Source of the DNA: Hippophae tibetana
Lineage: Eukaryota; Streptophyta; Magnoliopsida; Rosales; Elaeagnaceae
DNA: 64,000 bases
Reading direction: 5' to 3'
Assembly (NCBI GenBank): GCA_037013495.1
Contig: CM072801.1
Coordinates: 17,723,501 to 17,787,500, forward strand
The translations under genes and the position numbers were made by a program. A model generated the notes under the pieces. It was given only the letters and a program-made list of their open reading frames with translations. It made no database searches and had not been told where the DNA came from. Position 1 is the first letter of the stretch. The number at the start of each line of letters is the position of its first letter. Positions 55,467-64,000 of this stretch are shown here, one piece after another.

Positions 55467-56306
55467 ATGTCGTTTATCTCTGGTATAATAGTCGGTGGGT
55501 TAGTCGGAATCGGGTTGATCTTGGCCTTCACTTATGCAGAGCGAAGGCGACAAAAGCTTCGTTCCGAATTGGTATATACACAGAGCTATTACTCATTTTT
55601 GTTTTGTTAATTAATTTGGTTTCTTTCAATCGATTTGTTTTTGATCGACATATAGCAATTTGTATTGGTTTGTGTTCTGATTTATGTATACAAATTAAAA
55701 GACAAAAACAGTCGCTGCATTTGCAAGAATGACGGTTCAAGATTCAAGGAAACTTCTTCCATCTGAGGCTTATCCATCTTGGGTCGTCTTTTCACAGCGC
55801 CAGAAGTTGAGTGTTTAATTAATTTCTATATATTTTCTAAACATATAGTTAATATTGCTTTCTATTTCAATCCTTTTATATATTTATCTGTATGTTCTTA
55901 GATGTTTACATACGAATGTAAAATATATGTTGGCTAATAGACTAATACCATTATGCCAATGATGTTTATTATTGCAGTTAGATTGGTTGAACCAACAACT
56001 TGATAAGATTTGGCCATATGTTAATGAGGTAATTCGTGTCTTAATTTGTTTTGATTAGTTAATCTTTATTTCTTGATATATAAAAGAATTTGGATTTGAT
56101 TTTACTGATCCATCTTTGAAGAATTTTATTAATTAGCTTCTTGTTACGTTGTTTCTGTGTTTATTGCATGGAGTGTCTAATTTAGGCAGCGTCGGAGCTG
56201 ATAAGAAACAATGTAGAGTCAATACTTGAAGAACATAGACCACTCTTCTTAGCTTCTCTCAAGTTCTCCAAGTTAACCCTTGGAACTGTGGCACCACGAT
56301 TTACAG
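55467..56306 (+). CDS. Synaptotagmin-like SMP/C2 protein (SYT4/SYT5 type), first four exons only
   Basis: Exons 55467-55571, 55702-55810, 55982-56028 and 56186-56306 join with GT-AG borders and closed phases into 127 codons plus one base. The N-terminus MSFISGIIVGGLVGIGLILA is a membrane anchor. It is followed by AFARMTVQDSRKLLP, PSWVVFSQRQKLNWLNQQLD, KIWPYVNEAASELI and ASLKFSKLTLGTVAPRFTG, the linker and start of the SMP lipid-transfer domain. Plant proteins of this family tether the ER to the plasma membrane or other membranes. The rest of the SMP domain and the C2 domains are not in the window; intron 4 is at least 7.7 kb or the gene is broken. Confidence 0.9.
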
Positions 56307-57834
56307 GTGAGTTTCTTTTCAATACAGCTAGCCCTGACAAATGCCGAGGAAAAGCAGGCATGAATTGTGGTAAAATGGGGTGACTTTTATACATTTTCTT
56401 TGATTAAAAATATTATTTAATATTTTAATTTTAAAGATTTTATCATTAATTTTTTTATTTATATAAAATGTACTTATTATTTATTTTTCTTATAAAAATG
56501 ACTCATTAATCTTTTTATTTATAAAAAAGCTACAAAAAGATTTTATTCATAAAAAGATTGTAAACATATATTAGTAAAGATATTTTTTGTCATTTATTCA
56601 CACCCAAAAAAATTACAAATATAATTGGTCAAGGTATTAACATCTTTTATCCTTATTATATGATTGAAATACTCCTAATAATTTTATTTATTTAAAAATA
56701 AATTTAAAATTATTAGATATTTTTTTGACACGATTTTTATAAATAAAGGGACTAAATTTTAAATTTTCAAAATTATGGGACTAAATTATACTTATTTGTT
56801 AAGTAAAATGACTAATGTGTCATTCCACCCATATTTTAATTCCTAGTTTTTGGAACTCTGGAGGCATAGGTTAATGATTTAAATTTGAAAAATACATAAT
56901 AGTATTGATTGTTAAACAATAATTATTATTATGTCAAAATTTTTTATAACATAAAATAAAAAAGTAAGTTTTTGAATATAAATTTTTAAGTTACTTTTAT
57001 TATTATTGAAAAATTAATGTTAAAATGTTTTATAAAGTGTTTTGAAGAAAAACTATTAAAACAAATAGTTAATTAATTTGTTACTTTAGTAATGAATAAA
57101 TATATAATAGTAATTATTTTATTAACAATATAATCAAAATGTAATATAAACATGAGTTATTTATGATGTGTACAATAATTACATATTTATTTAATAAATA
57201 AGATAAATTTAACATAATAATATATGAACTTATTTAATTAATATTTTTATTATCTAAGAATTTAATCCTACGTGAATAATAAACATGACTTAATTAAATT
57301 TGTTTTAAAAAATTGATATTAATTGACGATTCTTTATTTTAATTGATATGAGTTGATATGATGTAATCTTGGCATAAAAATTATTAATTTTAAAAAATGA
57401 CTCGTTCATAAATGAATAGATCGAACACTCATTAAATAATTAATGATTAATTGTATGAATTGTCACTTTAATGTAATAAAAAAATTGTATTATACAAGTA
57501 ATTATTCATAAAAATGTATATTCAACAAAAGTATGATATATTCACGAGTGAATTAATTGAACACTTATTAAATAGATAATTATTAACTGTATGAATTATC
57601 GTCCGTAATGTAATAAAAATAATTTAATTATACAAAATAAATATTTATAAAAAAATGTATTTATTGATATAAAAAATGTATATATTATATAAATATTTGG
57701 TATTTATTGATGTAAAAAATAGTAAAAAGTAAAAAAAAATTGGTATTTTTTTTTGCTAATGGTTTTTAAAATCCATATTTTTAAGTCTTGAATCTGAAAT
57801 TTTCACTTTATATTATTTGTAAAAAAACATTAAT
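56307..57834. other. Start of intron 4 of the synaptotagmin-like gene, AT-rich
   Basis: Begins with a GTGAGT donor. Apart from a mixed patch at 56310-56390, it is low-complexity AT-rich sequence. An imperfect repeat of aattattaactgtatgaatt and cattaaataattaatgatta types occurs near 57430-57600. No exon is recognised. Confidence 0.5.
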
Positions 57835-57837
57835 CGT

Positions 57838-58969
57838 GGACCAAACTTTCATGCTTTTTATTGCCAACTTTCTGGCAAGATGTCTACGGATAAAAACCAC
57901 TGACATGTTGAGATCCAATTTTGAATCAGTTTCTAGTCTTGTTCAGAGACCATTGTGTTTGCATCGGTGGTCCAACAAAGAAGCAAAGTAGTGGTCTCTT
58001 TCTTTTCATTACGAACGACACGATGCGTCTGCTTCTTCCCTGTGTCCACTAGTGCTCCTATTCAGAGTGAAGAAAGGCAAAAAAGCACCACTAAAGAAGG
58101 ATGAGCAGGCTTCTATTCCTATGTAACAATAAAGTAGGATAGCATTTTTCACCCACATCTTTGAATTTTAGCATAAAAATCTCACTTTTTATATGTGATC
58201 CAATGAATCCAGTAGAATGAAGCAGCGTTTCATTTTTTTCGATGGCATCCTTCCTCATTGGCGGTGAGTGGAGTGCCATAATCCCATTCATCATTTTTGA
58301 TCTACATAAACCAAAGCCTATAGCACTTTCGACATCTCCTGCATAAATGCAAGAAGGGTGTATAGTTGATATAGGATCTTATGGAACATGATTTGACTCT
58401 ACAAGCAATTTTCAAACAAAAGGATTAGAACTTGCTGATAAGAAAGGAGAGAGAAAAAATCAATGCCAAGAGCTCTGTGGTTCGCCATAAGGAAAAAAGG
58501 ACTCAACAAGGGTTTGTAGAATAAAAAAAGTGTTCAACCGGGGTGCAACCCCACTTCTTTGTTCATAATAGGGGAGAGATACAATGGACTTCTTCACGAA
58601 GTTTAAGACAAAGGAATAAACAATATTTTCTCTATGGACTCCTCATTTTGATACATTATGGTTTTGGGGTCTACCCCAATAACAAAGAAGGAATCCATAA
58701 AAACTTGGGATATGATATAATGACAAAATACTACCCTCATGATTAGACTGTGTCACTGAGATTTGATAAAAGAAAGGTGCATTAGCAGTTAATACATTGT
58801 AATTGGATAAGTTATTAGGAATATGACGAAATAGAATACCAAGGAAAGAAAGAAGAATGTACCAAAATACAGGTGTTACATTAAACGTTGGTGGTTGTTT
58901 CTTGTTGTAAGTGAATGCAATGAAAAGACTAGGACATTATGAATAATGAAAAAATTCATATATTTACAT
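57838..58969 (-). pseudogene. ccmFN: Mitochondrial ccmFN fragment (cytochrome c maturation), nuclear insertion
   Basis: The minus strand starting at 58969 reads as the N-terminus of mitochondrial CcmFN (FTYNKKQPPTFNVTPVFWYI, LLSFLGILFRHIPNNLSNYN, VLTANAPFFYQISV). It continues through a middle region to [20 protein letters not shown] and TLKFKDVG-like sequence at 58091-58294 and ends near 57838 before the WWAHHE heme-handling motif. The second codon is TAA and another stop follows within ten codons, so it is a pseudogene. It lies in intron 4 of the synaptotagmin-like gene and is evidence for a nuclear mitochondrial insertion (NUMT). Confidence 0.88.
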
Positions 58970-61900
58970 TTCGAGCTCATTTCATAATTTATGCTTTGTT
59001 ATTCCCATCCTTTAGTAACCATACGATGATCCATAAGGAAGGTGGCATGATTCCAACCTATGGTCGGCCCACCTTTGACCTATTGAGTTGGGTGGTCAGG
59101 TTAGCACCCTTGTTACTTTTGTAGCCAAAATAGATGTGTTACACTACCCAACGCATAACCTTGTCTCTCATACCCTTCTTCTGGTTATGCCATTACTAAT
59201 CGTGGCACCGGGTCGACTATCCTTAACCTAATAAGAAATATTATCCTTATGACTAAACAAGGACCGACTTACTTACTTCTTGAGCGACAGTTCCATGATC
59301 CTAACCAACAACTTTTTGGGAGTAGGGGCATCAAAGCTTTCCCAACCTAGTAATAGGGCTTGAAGATAGAAGGTTTTTTAGGAGAGAGAAAGTTTTTAGT
59401 TTGGATTTTTGAAATCAAATAGGATTAGTTACATAGATAGAGATGATGAAATCTAACCTTTGCATCAATGTTTGGCAGGACGAATCGCTTGAGTGTCAAA
59501 ATCAAGTAGTGGTTATTTTTTCTTGGCTTATCGTGCCAGTGTATGCCTATGCCTCCTTTGATGACTCCCAATATAAAAATCCTTAATTTGCTAATGTGGA
59601 TTGAAAGTAAGTTGGAGATGGACATAAATCCTTTCAGCTATTCAGAATGTTGGAAATAAAGCAATGGTTTTTGTATTTCTTATTTTCTAATCACTAGAAG
59701 CAATCTTCATTGGTAGAAAGTTCTCCTTATAACAACCTTCCCTTCACTACGATAGAACTAGACAATGAGTTTACTAAGGCTTCAAGTAGTATGAGATAAG
59801 ATACTTACTAGACTGCTCTGGAATAGATGAATCACTAGAGATAAGAATGAGTGAATCTTGTTTCATGAGCATGCCTTACTAGAATATGGTGCATAGAGTT
59901 TCTAAGTGAAGGTAAGCACAACTATTTATTTCATATCCTCCTTGTCAGCAAGGTGGGTCTGTTATAAAGCCTACCGACCAAAAAATCATCAACAATGGAA
60001 AGTTGACCAAAAGACTATTCTATAACAGACTCTTGTTACCAAATCAAGGGGGTTTAGCTTGTACCAAACTCTAAAAGAGTTTTCTTCAAGCTAGCAATAT
60101 TTCTATATTTTGGGTTGCGTACCTAAGGTAATGTTTTTTATAAATTGAGATGGATTGATCTTCACTATCATGCCACTTCCTTATACTAGTTGATCTTATA
60201 GCCATGCTTAATATGAGTTTTCTCTTACCCCAGACAACTTCGAGGTTCCCATCGATCGATTACAGAGGTTTTACCACTAAAATTTCTTATGCTCCCCTTT
60301 GATCGAGTGCAATTTCTTTAAAAAAGATTAAGTAGCACATATTTGAATTGGCTTCCATCGAGATTGCCTCTCCTTCTTAAGCACATAAAGAACCAACTTA
60401 ACATATTTTCAATCAAAATCCCTATAAAAGACAAGTTATACCAAGGTCAAGATTTGAAAGAAAAGATTGATTTTATGGAATTCCAAGTGACATGATTCCT
60501 TCAGAAGCTAAATTGGAATGATCAAAGTCTCCTTTAGGTTAAGTAAAAAAGATCGAAGCGAAGTCATCAATTCAACCATTCACATGGTCTTCCTTAAGAC
60601 TAACCTCTTTTCCAAATGAACTAACCTTTGATACCACATTCATTAAAGAGATACTAACATCTCTCTAGGTTGCACATCCCCTTTTGGATCATTTTATTCA
60701 TGCTTGAAAAAGACCTCACCAGTTTGCTCTTTTTAATGGACATTCTTAGTATTAGTAAGTGATCTTGGTTCAATCGGTCTATTCTTCCATGATGAACTGT
60801 TGGCAGTAGTCCTACATTTTGTCTCTATGGACTAAGGAGAAAGGTTGCTTAGCAGTAAGAGGATTGTAACATGAGAGAAGTAAGAGACTTAACCTCTTTC
60901 AAATATATAACATGGATTTAAGCAATGCAATGTAGTTGGACTCTCATATTGATCCAAATGAATCCTTTCCACGAAGGTGAAGCTTTGCCTGCTAGCAAGA
61001 GGATAACAAGTTACAAATTTATTCTCGGTAGGACATGTATTTCTAGTACTATGAAATTCATAAATGAGGTAGTTAATTGTGGGTTTATCATTATCCTCTT
61101 TATAGTGATGGATCTTGTATGTGTTCCTAAGAAACAAAATTTGTCCATTTTTTGGGGTCTCAATGGGGCATAAAAACATATAAGAACTCTTAAATAGAAA
61201 TGGAAAAGAGACATAACTCCAGTTTATTTGGAAATAGTAAGATCTTTGGCGTAAGAAGAAGGAGTTGATCCCTATCATCTTGACTCGATTCTTATTTCTC
61301 TATTTTTTTAAGAATATCGAGTTAGGCTCTTCTCCTACCTGTATTGAATTGAACATGATAAGCCAAATCTTTTTCATGTAAAACCCATTTTATTTAGATC
61401 AAGAAAATCATACAATTTCATGAAATCATGTGTTATAACTCGAATTCATAGTCAATCCTATTTTTGATAGGAATAGTTGACAATTGAATATAATTTTTCC
61501 CATTCTTTTCTAAATCGTTTGTTGTTTTAGTTCAGCTATAAGCCTTTTATTACGAGTCTTGTGTACTAAAATGATTCAAATCCCTGTTTTCAATTGAGAA
61601 TTAAAATCATGGATAAGAGAAAATAAACATTATCTTGGATTGTAAAGAAATAACTTTAGTTTACAAACCTTTATATTCAAATCTTAAAAAAAAAGCCCAA
61701 GAAAGAAGAATTGGACTACGATTACCAGAAAACAAAAAAAAAAGACTTTCTAGAATGAGACCAAGAATACTGGCACCCATAACTGAACCCTAAGACACTT
61801 GAGTTGAATATGTTTTCGATTTTAAGTAGCTCTATAGAATGACTTGCTTATTTTCTACGCTCTAAAACCCGAAAGATAGAAGAAAGAGTTCTCTTTGCGG

Positions 61901-63390
61901 CTTAAGGCTCTGTCCCCCATTGATAAGTTAAGTAGCCAAAGATGTGGATAATGGCTTTAGGGGTGAATATTCAAAAAATCTCTTTATTAGGAGTACAGAG
62001 AAAAGGTTCAAGGCATTAAGTCAATTCCTTATTATTGATAGTGATAGGACAGGTGAGAACATCCCTAACGGAATGGCCTAGCTTTGCTTTTTACTCTTTA
62101 GGCTTGAAGGTGGCAAACCACTACCTCAGTCTTCACCAATGTAGAAAGAAGGCACATAGTCGATACAATCATAAAGTAAAGAAAGAAAGGAAAGTTATTA
62201 GGTAAGGTTGATTCTCGTTCTCAAGGTTCCATTCCTTTTTATAGGTTAGAAAGACTAGATTTAGTTCAGAGAAACCATAAAGTCAATTGAAAATGATTTT
62301 TTCACTACCCAAATCAAAAATCAAACCCAGTCACTTTCATGATCAAGTGTCAAAGTGACAAAATGATTCATTTCCTTGGTCCTAGAGTCGTCGATTTACC
62401 TTTGTATTATTCATCAACTACTTACATGGTCCACTTGTTGGTCTCTATTCGTTGAAGTACTATCAATAATGTTCTCACTGAATGGGGAAATTGTTGATGC
62501 TTCAGCTGATTTTTAGCCTATTGCCCGTGCATCAGTATACAATAGTCATTTCATTTTTTGGATTTGAATCATGTTGATTCTTTAATGCAGGTTCATAGTG
62601 GATGTTTTTCCTGGCTATGTTTTCAATCATTCAGTCACCAGTTTGGCTCGCTACCCTACTTCATCTTGCAAGATTTTTTTATGTCTAGTTCTATATGAAC
62701 TTACTTTATTTTAAAAAGGGCTTAATCTGGACCCTATGTTCTTGCAGGTGTAAGCGTGCTTCCTATATGGTTTTCTTTGTTCCCGTGTAATCATATACAA
62801 GTGTAATGAGTTTTTTTGAAATAATTCCAATGAGATGATATGAAAACCAAGAGTGGAAAGTTGGCTTAGAAGAAAGTATAATGGGGTATGGTTTAGAAGT
62901 ATAATATAGGTTAAATTCTCATAAGAGACAGTCTAACTTAGAGGAAAACTTACTCATTAAAAGAATAAGCAAGGTTTTATGAATTATCCTAACCCTAGCA
63001 AGGCTTATAAGATAAGGATAAGCAAAAACAAATAATGGAGCCCTTTTGTAATGTAATGAAGGTTTGGTGTTGATTCTTGACTGGACTGGAAAGAATTCTA
63101 TGACTGACCTAACTTTAATTTTTTGTTTTTTTGGGGAAAAGTAGAATCTGTGGGAGAAAAAGGATCCTTTGGTTCAAAATAAAAAAGATATGTTAGTTCG
63201 GAATAAACTAGATATGTTGTTGAGAGAAATACTGCTTCAAGAAAGGGTGTTATGGAAAGAATTGAGTGATTCACCTAAGACTTCAAAGTGTTATGGTTTT
63301 TCTTCTTTAGAGGGAAGCAAGCACGCCAAGCTAAGAACAATTCAATAATTTGTTGTCATGTATCAATAAGCCAATCTATAGGGAAAAACA
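58970..63390. other. Probable mitochondrial-derived non-coding DNA next to ccmFN
   Basis: Base composition changes sharply at about 57840: the DNA is less AT-rich, with many purine-rich aaagaaagg-type runs and few AT microsatellites, as in plant mitochondrial intergenic DNA. No second mitochondrial gene could be identified on either strand, so the extent of the NUMT beyond ccmFN is inferred. ORFs such as 60889-61278 have no family resemblance. Confidence 0.4.
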
Positions 63391-63395
63391 TTTTT

Positions 63396-63626
63396 TGTAT
63401 TATTAGGACCCTTAAAATCTCATGAATTAATGGTGAAGATTTTGTATTGATTGTATATTAATTAAGAATAGTCAGAATTAGAAAGATTATCACATCATTA
63501 ATTAAGAGATTTATTTTACTTTTCTAGTCCTAGTCCTAGTTCTTTTCTATATAAATTATAAGTATAGTTACTGTAAAAATTTAATTCAATACAATGAAAT
63601 ATATTTTGCAAATCACAAAATATTCA
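63396..63626 (+). repeat. 5' LTR of a copia element at the right edge
   Basis: About 231 bp from TGTATTATTAGGACCC to AAAATATTCA. It contains a TATA-like ctatataaat (about 63548-63557) and is followed at once by the primer-binding site. The second LTR is outside the window. Confidence 0.7.
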
Positions 63627-63627
63627 T

Positions 63628-63642
63628 AGTATCAGAGTAAGG
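63628..63642 (+). other. Primer-binding site of the right-edge copia element
   Basis: Reads AGTATCAGAGTAAGG, with two mismatches to the initiator-tRNA-Met site TGGTATCAGAGC, directly after the LTR. Confidence 0.7.
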
Positions 63643-63659
63643 TTATCATACAACCAAGC

Positions 63660-64000
63660 TATGATTGATTTGACTCAGAATCAAGAGTTAGAAACAGTGT
63701 TAGAAAACATCATCTTAAAAGTAAAATCTATATTCGTTATGAATTAAGGTGGATTGGATAATTTTTCACTTTAATTTACTATTGAAAAATTCAATTTCAA
63801 ACAATAGGCTCAATCAATAAACTTAATTATCAATGTAAAAGGTCAAATGAGATACCTGACAAAGGAAATGAGAAAACCCAACTCAACCAATACTGATGCA
63901 ATGCAAAGGTAGAGCATAGAAAACTCTAGGTGATTGTGTAGCTCATCAATTCCATGTCACTCTTGATTAGAAAAACATACTTATTCCTATCAACAATAAA
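63660..64000 (+). mobile_element. Start of copia gag, truncated by the window
   Basis: After ATGATTGATTTGACTCAG the plus strand encodes a gag-like product: a NVKGQMRYLTKEMRKPNSTN block followed by NTDAMQ. An in-frame stop near 63745 and another near 63810 show decay. The rest lies beyond the window. Confidence 0.65.

Noticed and set aside
55801-55982. Apparent loss of a splice donor after the QRQK codons in the synaptotagmin-like gene
   Set aside because: Reading the donor four bases further (TTGA/GTGTTT) with the TTAG acceptor gives KLNWLNQQ in frame, which fits the family, so no lesion is needed. An upstream CAG acceptor would shift the frame.
60889-61278. 129-codon minus-strand ORF in the mitochondrial-like region
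   Set aside because: No resemblance to a known mitochondrial or nuclear protein; probably chance in less AT-rich DNA.

Overview
The window is plant nuclear DNA from a eudicot-like angiosperm; the species cannot be named from this sequence. Signs are intron-rich genes with GT-AG splice sites, a very AT-rich background, many decayed Ty1/copia and Ty3/gypsy elements, and nuclear insertions of both plastid DNA (psaA, ycf3, trnS-GGA) and mitochondrial DNA (ccmFN).

Three host genes are supported by exon chains whose reading phases close exactly. (1) A GT47/exostosin-family glycosyltransferase on the minus strand (1898-18949) has four exons and 480 codons. It is spread over 17 kb because intron 3 (11.7 kb) holds a rearranged plastid insertion and a complete but dead copia element; intron 2 holds a long ATT/ATC microsatellite. 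(2) A complete sucrose-phosphate synthase gene lies on the minus strand (35175-41983) with 13 coding exons, 1054 codons and one GC-AG intron. (3) The first four exons of a SYT4/SYT5-type synaptotagmin lie on the plus strand (55467-56306). The rest of that gene is not seen: the following intron runs into a ccmFN-bearing mitochondrial insertion and then a new copia LTR at the right edge.

Layout. 1-1040 is the 3' end of a copia element. 1898-18949 is the exostosin gene with its nested plastid and copia insertions. 21300-31473 is a Tnt1-like copia element on the minus strand carrying three nested insertions: a 1.3 kb TIR element with 8-bp target duplications, a TRIM/SINE-like pair, and a 3.9 kb CACTA-like element that carries a piece of a chloroplast RNA-binding protein gene. 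31600-33830 is a decayed plus-strand copia with a 147-bp tandem duplication. 35175-42240 is the sucrose-phosphate synthase gene and promoter. 42240-55200 is mainly AT-rich DNA with a hAT-like MITE, a degenerate tandem repeat field, a GC-rich LTR-like island, a gypsy fragment and a probable endogenous pararetrovirus remnant. 55467-64000 is the synaptotagmin gene start, organellar DNA and a copia LTR with the start of gag.

The three genes do not form a pathway: one makes sucrose-6-phosphate in the cytosol, one is a predicted Golgi glycosyltransferase, and one is a predicted membrane-contact-site protein. I saw no CRISPR array, operon or unknown multi-gene system. The most unusual objects are the CACTA-like element with captured exons, the internally inverted psaA insertion, and organellar DNA of both kinds inside introns of two host genes.
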